Of a stretch of 61,115 nucleotides of DNA, positions 53,056-61,115 are shown piece by piece (the first letter of the stretch is position 1; each line of letters begins with the position of its first letter). Under the pieces are notes generated by a model. It saw only the letters and a list, made by a program, of their open reading frames with translations, made no database searches and was not told where the DNA came from. Position numbers and translations under genes: made by a program. This DNA is from an uncultured Bacteroidia bacterium (lineage in GTDB: Bacteria > Bacteroidota > Bacteroidia > Bacteroidales > F082): assembly GCA_902801625.1 (NCBI GenBank), contig CADCJI010000016.1, positions 1-61,115 on the forward strand, read 5' to 3'.

Positions 53056-55974
53056 TTGCTACTTAATGTACATTCATATAACAGCCTGTGCTACGGCACG
53101 ATGCCGATTGCGGACTTGGTCACGAAGGCCGCTGCGATGGGCTATGCCGTCTTGCCTTTGACCGACATCAACACGACGATGGGTGCCGCCGACTTCGTGG
53201 TGGAATGCCAAAGAAAAGGCATTCGGCCCGTCGTAGGCGTGGAGGTGCGCAATGGCAACGAACTGCTCTATGTGGCCTTGGCCAAAAACAACGCAGGCTT
53301 CGCCGAACTGAACCGTTTCTTGACACGACACAACCTCAGCAAACAATCCTATCCTGAAACCGCACCCGATTGGGAACAGGTCTTTGTCATTTATCCCTTC
53401 GGGAAACGAAAGCAGAACTTACTGAAAGAGAATGAATTCCTTGGTATTCGTTTCTCACAATTGACCAAATTGTACAACTGCGAATCCTTTGAGAAGCTGG
53501 TCGCCATGCAACCTGTCACCTTTGCCGAAGATGGTGATTTTCAATTGCATCAGTGCATGAGGGCCATTGATGAAAATGTACTGATTTCGCGCCTTGACTC
53601 TACCGCCTGTGCCGCTCCCGATGAAATTTTGCTACCTATCGAAAGGCTGAGAACGACTTTCGCACTCTATCCGCAACTTATTGAAAATGCAGAGCATATC
53701 CTGAATGAATGCGAAATTAACTTGGATGCAGATGTGAAAAACAAACACACATATACGGACAATGTCTTTGATGATAGGGAACTGTTGCGCCAAAAAGCCT
53801 TTGAAGGAATGATTTATCGTTATGGGACAAGAAGCAAGAATGCCTACCGCCGTATCGAGAAGGAACTCGACATCATTGAGAAGATGGGCTTTTGCGCTTA
53901 TTTTCTTATCGCGTGGGACATCGTGCACTTTGCCATGAAACAGGGCTTCTACCATGTTGGGCGGGGCAGCGGAGCCAATAGTGTAGTAGCTTATTGCCTG
54001 AAAATCACCGATGTGGATCCAATCGAACTGGACTTGTACTTTGAGCGTTTCCTCAATCCCAAGCGGAGCAGCCCGCCCGATTTTGACCTTGATTTTTCGT
54101 GGAAGGATAGGGACCAAGTCATCGCCTACATTTTCAATAAATACGGCAAGGAATATGTGGCATTGCTCGGCGCGACGGTCACCTTCCAGAGCAATTCGCT
54201 TTGCCGCGAATTGGGCAAAGTGTTTGGCCTGCCCAAAGGCGAAATCGACCTGATGGAACGCAACCCCGAGGCTTTCGCCCGACAGAGCGAAATTGGGCAG
54301 CAGATTTTGGCCATCGCCGAACGCCTCCGCGACTTTCCGCGGCAGCGTTCCATCCACGCTGGTGGCGTGTTGATTACGGAAGAACCGATTACCAACTATG
54401 CCGCACTCGACCTGCCACCCAAGGGCTTTCCAACCACGCAATACGACATGTATTCCGCCGAAAAAGTTGGACTTATCAAAATTGACATCCTCAGTCAGCG
54501 CGGCATCGCCCATATTCGAGATGCCGTGGAGATGGTGGAACGCAGTCGAGGATTGCGCATTGACATTCACCAAATTAACGCGCTGAAACAAGATGAACTG
54601 ATTCGCCGACAGTTGCTTAAAGCCGAGACCTGCGGCTGTTTTTACATCGAGAGTCCGGCTATGCGCGGATTATTGCGCAAGTTGCGCTGCAGCGACTACA
54701 AAACTTTGGTCGCAGCCAGTTCCATCATCAGGCCAGGTGTGGCCAAATCGGGCATGATGCGCGAATACATCAACCGCTTCCATCATCCTGAAACTGTAGA
54801 CTATAAGCATCCCGTTTTGAAAGAACTTTTGGCAGAGACTTACGGTGTGATGATTTACCAGGAAGATGTTTTGAAGGTCGGGCATTATTTTGCAGGCTTA
54901 GACTTGGCAGAGGCCGATGTGTTGCGCCGCATGATGGGTCACAAGATGCGTGATAAGACTGAATTTGAAGAGGTTACAAAACGCTTCTTCGACAACTGCA
55001 AGGCCAAAGGTTATCCTGATGACTTGGTGCGTGAGCTTTGGCGACAGATTGAGTCGTTTTCGGGGTATTCTTTCTCCAAAGCGCACTCAGCCTCATACGC
55101 GGTGGAAAGTTACCAAAGCCTCTATCTGAAAAGTCATTATCCGCTTGAGTTTCAGGTGGCTGTGATCAACAATTTCGGCGGATTTTACCAGACTTGGTTC
55201 TACTTCAACGAGGCGCGGCGCATGGGGGCAAAGATCCATCTGCCTTGCGTCAATCGCAGCAGTTACCTCACCTCGTTGAATGGCAGGACAATTTTTATGG
55301 GTTTTGTGCATTTGCAAGGCATTGAGCAACAATTTGTTGAACGATTCGTTGCCGAGCGCAAGGCTCACGGGCCTTTCATTAGTTTGGAAAATTTCATTGC
55401 GCGTGTGCCGTTTTCATTGGAACAACTCGTGTTGCTCATTCGTGGCGGTGCGTTCAGTTTCACGAAAAAAACGAAAGCTGAACTTCTATGGCAGGCGCAT
55501 CTCAACAAAAGCGAAGGCAAAAAAGAACAGCCTGAAACACTTTTTGAACTTGAGAACCAACACTTTGAGTTCCCGAGTTTTTCGGTCAATGCTTTGCAGA
55601 ACGCTTATGATGAGATTGAACTTTACGGTTTCCCTGTCTCCTTGACTTGGTTCGACTTGTTGAAGACCAAGTTCCGTGGTGAGTTGATGGCCTCTCAGAT
55701 GCTACATTTCGTAGGGAGTCATTACAGGATGCTGGGCAAATTGGTCACAGTGAAATATGTGCGTACCTGCAAAGGCGACACAATGGCGCTGGGCACCTTT
55801 GTCGATGTCACGGGTGAGGCTTTCGACACGGTGCATTTTCCGCAAACACTCAAAGCGTGGCCTTTTCAAGGCGACGGTGTGTATTTGCTTTTGGGCAAAG
55901 TTACCGAGGAATTTGGGCAACCATCGTTGGAAGTCGAAAAAATGGGAAGGTTGGAATATAAGGAATTAGGATAA
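53056..55974 (+). CDS. dnaE2: DNA polymerase III alpha, short error-prone type (DnaE2-like)
   Basis: 972-residue C-family polymerase, shorter than replicative DnaE (about 1160-1260). N-terminal PHP domain (NVHSYNSLCYGTM...LTDINTTMGAADF), palm with Asp342 and Asp344 in PDFDLDF, and Asp477 in KIDILSQRG. Next come the fingers, a helix-hairpin-helix region (about 760-800), and a C-terminal OB fold (KLVTVKYVRTCKGDTMALGTF). The long tau-binding tail is missing. Start is TTG at 53056, giving LLNVHSYNSL, the conserved opening; no ATG is in frame nearby. Order S24 regulator/dinB/dnaE indicates a mutagenesis cassette. It ends 7 bases from convergent psd. Confidence 0.9.
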   Translation: MLLNVHSYNSLCYGTMPIADLVTKAAAMGYAVLPLTDINTTMGAADFVVECQRKGIRPVVGVEVRNGNELLYVALAKNNAGFAELNRFLTRHNLSKQSYPETAPDWEQVFVIYPFGKRKQNLLKENEFLGIRFSQLTKLYNCESFEKLVAMQPVTFAEDGDFQLHQCMRAIDENVLISRLDSTACAAPDEILLPIERLRTTFALYPQLIENAEHILNECEINLDADVKNKHTYTDNVFDDRELLRQKAFEGMIYRYGTRSKNAYRRIEKELDIIEKMGFCAYFLIAWDIVHFAMKQGFYHVGRGSGANSVVAYCLKITDVDPIELDLYFERFLNPKRSSPPDFDLDFSWKDRDQVIAYIFNKYGKEYVALLGATVTFQSNSLCRELGKVFGLPKGEIDLMERNPEAFARQSEIGQQILAIAERLRDFPRQRSIHAGGVLITEEPITNYAALDLPPKGFPTTQYDMYSAEKVGLIKIDILSQRGIAHIRDAVEMVERSRGLRIDIHQINALKQDELIRRQLLKAETCGCFYIESPAMRGLLRKLRCSDYKTLVAASSIIRPGVAKSGMMREYINRFHHPETVDYKHPVLKELLAETYGVMIYQEDVLKVGHYFAGLDLAEADVLRRMMGHKMRDKTEFEEVTKRFFDNCKAKGYPDDLVRELWRQIESFSGYSFSKAHSASYAVESYQSLYLKSHYPLEFQVAVINNFGGFYQTWFYFNEARRMGAKIHLPCVNRSSYLTSLNGRTIFMGFVHLQGIEQQFVERFVAERKAHGPFISLENFIARVPFSLEQLVLLIRGGAFSFTKKTKAELLWQAHLNKSEGKKEQPETLFELENQHFEFPSFSVNALQNAYDEIELYGFPVSLTWFDLLKTKFRGELMASQMLHFVGSHYRMLGKLVTVKYVRTCKGDTMALGTFVDVTGEAFDTVHFPQTLKAWPFQGDGVYLLLGKVTEEFGQPSLEVEKMGRLEYKELG

Positions 55975-55981
55975 GACAAGC

Positions 55982-56656
55982 TTATTTCATTGTGGCCAAA
56001 ACCGTTTCCTTACCCGTCGTTTTGTCACCGATTTTCACTTTGATCTCGGCATCCAAAGGCAGGAAGACATCAACGCGTGAACCAAAGCGAATCATGCCCA
56101 GCTCCTCTCCTACTACGGCTTGGTCGCCAGGCTCCAAAGCACAAACGATGCGGCGCGCCACAAAACCGGCAATCTGTCGTACCAATATCTCACGGCCTTT
56201 GGTGTCCTTCAGGATAATCGTATTGTGCTCGTTATCCGTCGACGACTTTGGGTTGAATGCCAGTAAGAACTTGCCGGGATGGTATTTGTAGTAGGTCACC
56301 TCACCGTCGAACGGGAAGAAATTGATGTGGACATCATAAATCGACATGAAGATGGAAAGTTGACGGCGTTTTTCATGGAAGTACTCATCTTCCAGCACCT
56401 CCTCGTTGGCCGCCACAATACCGTCGGCAGGCGATAGCACGGCATTTTCCGCAATAGTCGTTTTCCGCCATATCGGGACACGGAAAAAGCGTACGGTCAA
56501 GACCAAAACCACAAGTTCAAACGCATACAAAAGATAATGCCATACCGTTTGCGAAGGCCAAAGCCAGTTGACCCAAAAAACCGTTACCGCAATGACGGCA
56601 AGAGTGATGAGAATGGCGACCGTTCCTTCTTCGTGTAACCTTTTATGAATCTTCAT
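55982..56656 (-). CDS. psd: Phosphatidylserine decarboxylase
   Basis: 224-residue short-type Psd that makes phosphatidylethanolamine from phosphatidylserine. Two membrane helices near the N terminus (about residues 13-34 and 40-57). Conserved LSPADGIV, SIYDVHINFFPFDGEV and the self-cleavage site Gly192-Ser193 in RFGSRVDVFLP, where Ser becomes the pyruvoyl group. It overlaps the end of cdsA by 4 bases, so the two lipid genes are coupled. The dnaE gene converges on it with only 7 bases between. Confidence 0.95.
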   Translation of the reverse strand: MKIHKRLHEEGTVAILITLAVIAVTVFWVNWLWPSQTVWHYLLYAFELVVLVLTVRFFRVPIWRKTTIAENAVLSPADGIVAANEEVLEDEYFHEKRRQLSIFMSIYDVHINFFPFDGEVTYYKYHPGKFLLAFNPKSSTDNEHNTIILKDTKGREILVRQIAGFVARRIVCALEPGDQAVVGEELGMIRFGSRVDVFLPLDAEIKVKIGDKTTGKETVLATMK

Positions 56657-57465
56657 AGCAACAGCAAATAAACGAAAATAAACGGTACGCTGAACATAAT
56701 AGAGTCGAAACGGTCCAAAATTCCGCCATGGCCTGGTATCAGTTTACCAGAATCCTTCACCCCTGCTTGACGTTTGAGCATCGATTCGCACAGGTCACCC
56801 AAGGTACCGAAAACGACAGCGATGGCAGCCAATCCGACGGCATGAGGGATGGGGAACCACTGGGAATAATGACAGAAGACGATAAGCGAAACCATAGTGA
56901 AAACAAGTCCTCCAATACTGCCTTCAATGGTTTTACCAGGAGAGATGCGGGGGAAGAGTTTATGCCGACCAAGGAGTTTGCCAGTAAGGTAAGCAAAGAT
57001 GTCATTGACCCACAGCAAGCAGAACACCAAAATAATAAGCTTTGGTCCTGCGAGCATGCCAAAAAGGTCTTCGCGATACATGAAAAGCATCAATGAAGCG
57101 GGCAAGCTTAAGAAAGTGAGTGTGGCATAAAGGTAGGTGAATATAGGCTTGGCGTTATGCTTTACGGAGAACAAGGCGTAAAGGAAAGGCATCATTGCAA
57201 TAAGCATCTCGAGAAGAAGCCAACGAGAGGTGATGACTTGTAGTGCTACCAAGGCAGGCAAAGCAAAAAAGCTGATGGAAAGTGCTTCGCCAATGATGAT
57301 GCCAGTTATTGAATTCATTTGCTGGAGTCGCGACATTTCGAAAGTGCCTACAGCAATGATAAACAGTAACAATGCGAACCAAGTCCAAGATGAGATGAAA
57401 ACACATGTGAGGAGCACAATGCCCATCAGCAGACCTGAAATCGAACGAATCAGTAGCTCTTTCAT
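56653..57465 (-). CDS. cdsA: Phosphatidate cytidylyltransferase (CDP-DAG synthase)
   Basis: 270-residue polytopic enzyme that makes CDP-diacylglycerol, the precursor of all phospholipids here. About eight hydrophobic helices. The C-terminal signature KDSGKLIPGHGGILDRFDSIMF carries the metal-binding Asp residues. The start at 57465 (MKELLIRS) is preferred to an ATG seven codons upstream. It is followed by psd with an ATGA overlap. Confidence 0.95.
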   Translation of the reverse strand: MKELLIRSISGLLMGIVLLTCVFISSWTWFALLLFIIAVGTFEMSRLQQMNSITGIIIGEALSISFFALPALVALQVITSRWLLLEMLIAMMPFLYALFSVKHNAKPIFTYLYATLTFLSLPASLMLFMYREDLFGMLAGPKLIILVFCLLWVNDIFAYLTGKLLGRHKLFPRISPGKTIEGSIGGLVFTMVSLIVFCHYSQWFPIPHAVGLAAIAVVFGTLGDLCESMLKRQAGVKDSGKLIPGHGGILDRFDSIMFSVPFIFVYLLLL

Positions 57466-57526
57466 GACATCACAAATGATTTGCAAACTTACATAAAAAA
57501 CTCGAATTACAAATCAGAGGATAGTT

Positions 57527-59272
57527 CTACGGCGCGGAACGCACTGGTCGGACAGACTGACCAAGGCAACGGCCGAAATTGAACAAGAGATATCCTTCCG
57601 AATTGAAATAGAAGTTGCATGCGCCATCTGTATTATTCATATATAGCGAACTCGACCAATAAAGGCCACGCCAGGCTGCGAGTTCAAGAGTGCTTGCGTA
57701 GTAGTAGCCCGCAGCAGGTATGAAGAGACTATTGCCATTGCTGGCAGTGAACAATCTACCATTCACATCATTGACTGTATCCCATGTTACGGTCGTGTTT
57801 TGAACAAGTTCCTGCCATTCTTCTATGGTAGGCATGCGCCAACCACCTCCCCAGTTGGCTACGGCTGCATCATCCTCAGGTAGTAGCGTAGTCAGGCCAT
57901 CGCTTCCTGTGTATCTAGTCACGTTACTACCATCGTAGAGCTGATAGGTTCCCCAGTTGTAGACACTCTTTGGCGTGGTCTCGCCCCAAGCAAAGTATTC
58001 GCCGTAATCCTCTGGAGCATCTGCACCTATGTTGCAGGTAGCCCACAAAAGACCGCTCGGCAGACCGAGGTCAACGTAGGCATGGTCATCATTGCTGGAA
58101 ACAAAATTTGCAACCAAGGTTCGGTTGTTCGTCACAGTAAAGGTATAGTTCGCGCTAGTGGAAACCTGCGTGCCATTCTCCGTCCAATTGACAAAGGTAT
58201 AAAATTCACTTGCCACAGCGGTCAAAGTGCATGATTCACCATTATTGTAAATGCCTGTGCCAGTAATAGTACCTCCATCAGCAGGATTTGACACAGCAAT
58301 GATTTCAAAGCCGCTGGTTGTAAAGACAGCAACATAACTAGCACTTTCGGTCACAGAGAAACTGTAAGTTGGATTGGTAGAGACCTGTATGCCGTTCTTG
58401 GTCCATTTGTTAAAGACGAAGCCCTCATTTGCCGTGGCACTTAAAGTAGCTGTCTCGCCGTAGTTGTATGTGCCAGCGCCATTGACGCTACCACCCTCAG
58501 GCGGGTTTGCTGTAGCCGTAATTGTGTAACTGTCCTGCACGAAGTTGGCAACAAATGACGCATCTGTCGTCACCGTGAAGCTATAGGTGGGATTGTTGGA
58601 AACCACATTTCCGTTCTCCGTCCAATTGAAAAAGATGTATCCAGTGTTGGCTGTAGCTTGTAACATGCAGCTCTGGCCTTGCTCGTATGTTCCACCTCCA
58701 GTCACCATGCCGCCTTCCGGTGGGTTGGAGGATACGGTCACGGTATAGCTTGGCAACGGCTCAGTTGTGAAGCTAGTTTCATTGCCATAGATATACTCAT
58801 TGCCAAGATGCACATAAGCCCGCACATGGTAAGTGGTGTTGGCCGACAAACCTGTCATATTGCAGTTGAAGCTACCTATGCCAGAGCCATCGCTGGCGTG
58901 GTTGTCTGCAAAGGTTGGCATGCCATCTGTGTTCCAGCAGATGCCGCGTTCTGTCACATCCACATAGTCAGCTGCTATAATGCTACCTCCGCATGTAGCA
59001 GTAGTTTGGGTGATATTGGTTACGGACTGAGTAATCAAGGTTAACCTAAAAATATACACAGTATCCATCTCCGCCAAAGGCGACCATTCCATTCCATCAC
59101 TATGAATCAACTCTTGCCCAAGGGTATCAATGTGAATGCTACTGACGGATTGGGTATTGTGATAAATGATATCGCCCTGAGTTTGGTACCTGATGACATA
59201 GTGCCTCACGTTTTGGCAGAAGCCAAAAAGCCCAATGAACAAAAAAACTATGATTAGTACAGCTTTTTTCAT
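57527..59272 (-). CDS. Secreted protein with InlB-like repeats and FISUMP domain
   Basis: 581 residues: signal peptide (IVFLFIGLFGFCQ), a fibronectin-like region (about 78-172), then three InlB B-like repeats of about 72 residues (about 173-395). Each repeat starts with NPPEGG or NPADGG and contains a TYEQGQSC/TYNYGETA and FFNWTENG/FNKWTKNG core ending YVAVF/FVANF. The C-terminal 190 residues are a Fibrobacter-type major-paralogous (FISUMP) domain (YVDLGLPSGLLWATCNIGA ... GGWRMPTIEEWQEL ... SVRPVRSA). Likely surface or extracellular, function unknown. Start overlaps the upstream gene's stop (ATGA). Confidence 0.82.
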   Translation of the reverse strand: MKKAVLIIVFLFIGLFGFCQNVRHYVIRYQTQGDIIYHNTQSVSSIHIDTLGQELIHSDGMEWSPLAEMDTVYIFRLTLITQSVTNITQTTATCGGSIIAADYVDVTERGICWNTDGMPTFADNHASDGSGIGSFNCNMTGLSANTTYHVRAYVHLGNEYIYGNETSFTTEPLPSYTVTVSSNPPEGGMVTGGGTYEQGQSCMLQATANTGYIFFNWTENGNVVSNNPTYSFTVTTDASFVANFVQDSYTITATANPPEGGSVNGAGTYNYGETATLSATANEGFVFNKWTKNGIQVSTNPTYSFSVTESASYVAVFTTSGFEIIAVSNPADGGTITGTGIYNNGESCTLTAVASEFYTFVNWTENGTQVSTSANYTFTVTNNRTLVANFVSSNDDHAYVDLGLPSGLLWATCNIGADAPEDYGEYFAWGETTPKSVYNWGTYQLYDGSNVTRYTGSDGLTTLLPEDDAAVANWGGGWRMPTIEEWQELVQNTTVTWDTVNDVNGRLFTASNGNSLFIPAAGYYYASTLELAAWRGLYWSSSLYMNNTDGACNFYFNSEGYLLFNFGRCLGQSVRPVRSAP

Positions 59273-60858
59273 CTTCTTACGAATTTAATGGATTGGTTGT
59301 TAACTTTGATAACGTATAAGGTGTTTGGCACAAGCCATGACAGGTCAATAACGCACGTCTCCCCAATTTTTTTGTTGTACACAACTCTTCCCATCAAATC
59401 CGAAATGATAACGAATCCATCTTTATTAGGACTTCTGACATACAATTTGTCACCTATGACAGGACTGTCGGGCAACTCATCTACCCCCATCTCACCACGG
59501 AAATGGATGGTGTAAGGTTCATCTACGCTGCCCACAATAGCGTTGGCGATGAAATTTGCTTGTTCTTCGGCATTGTGGATTTCCTCGCCCGTTTCGGTAT
59601 TGTAGAGGCTGAAACGAAGCTCGGAAATGTCATCTCCTGAAATAGTCAAGAAAGCGAGATAACGATGGATGGGTTCAACGTATACAAGTCGTACACTACC
59701 TCGACAATCACCGTTGGCAAAGGCAGCCAACTCATAGTCCTCTGAACTGAGTTCCACATCATTGAGTTCGACTACGGCAGTCAAATTCATGTTATCAGGA
59801 TAGGCAAAGGTATTCGGCAACCAGTGATTATCCTCAGCGGTAAGGTTGGCTTTCAGTTCGCCTCCACTGCCGTTATCAGGATAGGTAAAGGTAACCGTCT
59901 CGCTGTTGGCTGAATAATACATTAGGCCCATACCTGGCTCAATCGTATTAAGAGAGCCATACCAACCGTAATCCAAATAGTAGTCCGCAAAGCAATGTTG
60001 CGACTTCAACCTATCACCAGATGCTGGAGTAATGCCGGCCATCGCAGCATCTACATCCATGGCGAAAGAAGGCACATAGCCAATCCATGTCCAACCTGGG
60101 TTAAGGGTAATAGGATGCTGTGAGGGCAAAGCAGCATTGCCAGTCATGGTAACAGCGCAAGGCTCGCTAGTTATCACTCTGTACGACGACTCGTTGTTGA
60201 TATCCGTAAGTGAGCCGAACCAACCATAGTCAGGATAATAGTCAGTGTAGCCATCAGTCTGCGAAAAAATGGAAATGCCATTGTCGCCCAAGGCTTCCTG
60301 CAACGTGTCTAGTCCATTAATGTTGTCCAACTCAATATAGCTCGACCACCAGTTGTAGCCTTGAGAGAAATTGGCGACCTGAGTAATTTCGCCTTGATCC
60401 TGAATAAAATTAGCAACAAACGAGGCGCTTTCTGTCACGGTGAATGTATAAGTAGGACTGACAGAGACCGCAGTGTCGTTCTTGGTCCAATTGACAAAAT
60501 TGTAACCCTGATTGGCCGTAGCAGTCAGAGTGCAAGTATCGCCATAGGTATAATTGCCATCTCCACTTTGGCTAACGGAACCTCCATCAATAGGATTGGC
60601 AGCGACAGTGATATTATAGGTGCTTGCATGCCCTCTGGAGAAATAGTACTTGACTATATTTTCCATATAAAAGCTCAAGTCATTCACTACTATTATAGAA
60701 TCCTGGAATTGGATGTCAACGCCATTTGCCAGTTCATAGCTGACCAATGAATTGTCGGGGAGGACGAGGTTCAGGTATCTCGACCCACCCATGTCCTGAG
60801 CCCTAAGCCCTTGGCATACGACAGATGCCAACAAGAGAATTAGCAATCGTTTCTTCAT
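59269..60858 (-). CDS. Secreted protein with InlB-like repeat and divergent C-terminal sorting-like domain
   Basis: 529 residues from the ATG at 60858: signal peptide (LLILLLASVVCQGLRAQ), a short N-terminal domain (VLPDNSLVSYELANGVDIQF), one InlB-like repeat (about 85-160, NPIDGGSVSQSGDGNYTYGD...FVNWTKND), two similar Trp/Gly-rich segments (YYPDYGWFGSLTDI and YYLDYGWYGSLNTI, about 200-310), and a beta region. The last 60 residues (IISDLMGRVVYNKKIGE...LYVIKVNNQSIKFVRR) resemble a T9SS type A sorting domain but lack YPNP. It shares its repeat with the next gene, to which it is translationally coupled. Confidence 0.78.
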   Translation of the reverse strand: MKKRLLILLLASVVCQGLRAQDMGGSRYLNLVLPDNSLVSYELANGVDIQFQDSIIVVNDLSFYMENIVKYYFSRGHASTYNITVAANPIDGGSVSQSGDGNYTYGDTCTLTATANQGYNFVNWTKNDTAVSVSPTYTFTVTESASFVANFIQDQGEITQVANFSQGYNWWSSYIELDNINGLDTLQEALGDNGISIFSQTDGYTDYYPDYGWFGSLTDINNESSYRVITSEPCAVTMTGNAALPSQHPITLNPGWTWIGYVPSFAMDVDAAMAGITPASGDRLKSQHCFADYYLDYGWYGSLNTIEPGMGLMYYSANSETVTFTYPDNGSGGELKANLTAEDNHWLPNTFAYPDNMNLTAVVELNDVELSSEDYELAAFANGDCRGSVRLVYVEPIHRYLAFLTISGDDISELRFSLYNTETGEEIHNAEEQANFIANAIVGSVDEPYTIHFRGEMGVDELPDSPVIGDKLYVRSPNKDGFVIISDLMGRVVYNKKIGETCVIDLSWLVPNTLYVIKVNNQSIKFVRR

Positions 60859-60901
60859 ACTCGTGTTTGTTGATTTGGACGGGACTCCGTCCAATGACCT
60901 G

Positions 60902-60931
60902 CAAAGGTAGCAATAAATCGGTTTCGGCAAA
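60902..60931 (-). promoter_or_regulatory. Promoter of the two-gene repeat-protein operon
   Basis: -7 TACCTTTG (60902-60909) and -33 TTTG (60928-60931) on the minus strand, 18 bases apart, the same spacing as the mraZ promoter. It excludes the upstream ATG at 60954. Confidence 0.7.
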
Positions 60932-60971
60932 CGACAACGCGGATTTTTCTGCAACGGGACAAGGACTTACT

Positions 60972-61008
60972 AAAAACAGACAAGCCCGCCAGCTGCTGCT
61001 GACGGGCT
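60972..61008 (-). terminator. rRNA operon terminator
   Basis: Stem 60983-60993/60998-61008 with one mismatch, followed on the minus strand by a T-run (complement of 60972-60976), just after the 5S rRNA. Confidence 0.8.
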
Positions 61009-61018
61009 ATCCGTTGTG

Positions 61019-61115
<97 letters not shown>

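Noticed and set aside
51821-55974. imuA-imuB-dnaE2 cassette
   Set aside because: No imuA is present and the Y-family member keeps its catalytic acids, so it is DinB rather than ImuB.

Overview
The window reads as chromosomal DNA of a member of the order Bacteroidales (phylum Bacteroidota). The evidence is TAnnTTTG -7 promoter elements in front of many genes, a Bacteroidetes-type division/cell-wall cluster, a TonB receptor paired with DUF4249 lipoproteins, C-terminal type IX secretion (T9SS) sorting domains, and gingipain-family proteases. Genus cannot be fixed from sequence alone. T9SS cargo argues against Bacteroides or Prevotella in the strict sense and for a Porphyromonas-like or uncultured gut/rumen-type lineage. 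Both ends are cut inside genes: valS on the left, a 5S rRNA on the right.

Layout. 1-9 kb: the end of valS, a small protein, a lipoprotein preceded by a long structured stem-loop, a PIN-type toxin-antitoxin pair, a SlyD-like prolyl isomerase, a membrane protein with a von Willebrand-type site, and a YafQ-type toxin-antitoxin pair. 9-13.4 kb: an LPS-type glycosyltransferase, tsaC, a Sel1-repeat lipoprotein and a C-terminal processing protease. 13.5-30.5 kb: a secreted protease island with one Kgp-like and two Rgp-like gingipain homologues, interleaved with a TerB/J-domain protein, a TonB receptor with two DUF4249 lipoproteins, a HAD phosphatase and a TrmH-family methyltransferase. 30.7-45.8 kb: the dcw cluster on the minus strand, transcribed mraZ-rsmH-ftsL-ftsI-murE-mraY-(murD fragment)-ftsW-murG-murC-ftsQ-ftsA-ftsZ. 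46-49.4 kb: engB, a GlsB-like membrane protein and mutS2. 49.5-56 kb: a lipoprotein and an SOS-type mutagenesis module (XRE/S24 self-cleaving regulator, divergent dinB, error-prone dnaE) dotted with palindromic repeats. 56-57.5 kb: psd-cdsA phospholipid synthesis. 57.5-60.9 kb: two secreted repeat proteins. 61 kb: the end of an rRNA operon.

The most notable observations are these. (1) Three gingipain-family proteases keep the catalytic His/Cys pair at identical spacing and the S1 aspartates expected for Lys (one gene) and Arg (two genes) specificity. (2) The murD slot in an otherwise intact dcw operon holds only the C-terminal domain, with altered ligand-binding motifs. (3) A 154-nt stem-loop with about 50 base pairs lies behind a promoter-like element and matches no RNA class I recognise. 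(4) The FtsZ linker is partly built from copies of a palindromic repeat that also sits between murC and murG. (5) Several different palindromic repeat families cluster around the mutagenesis module, including two copies of one of about 130 bp.
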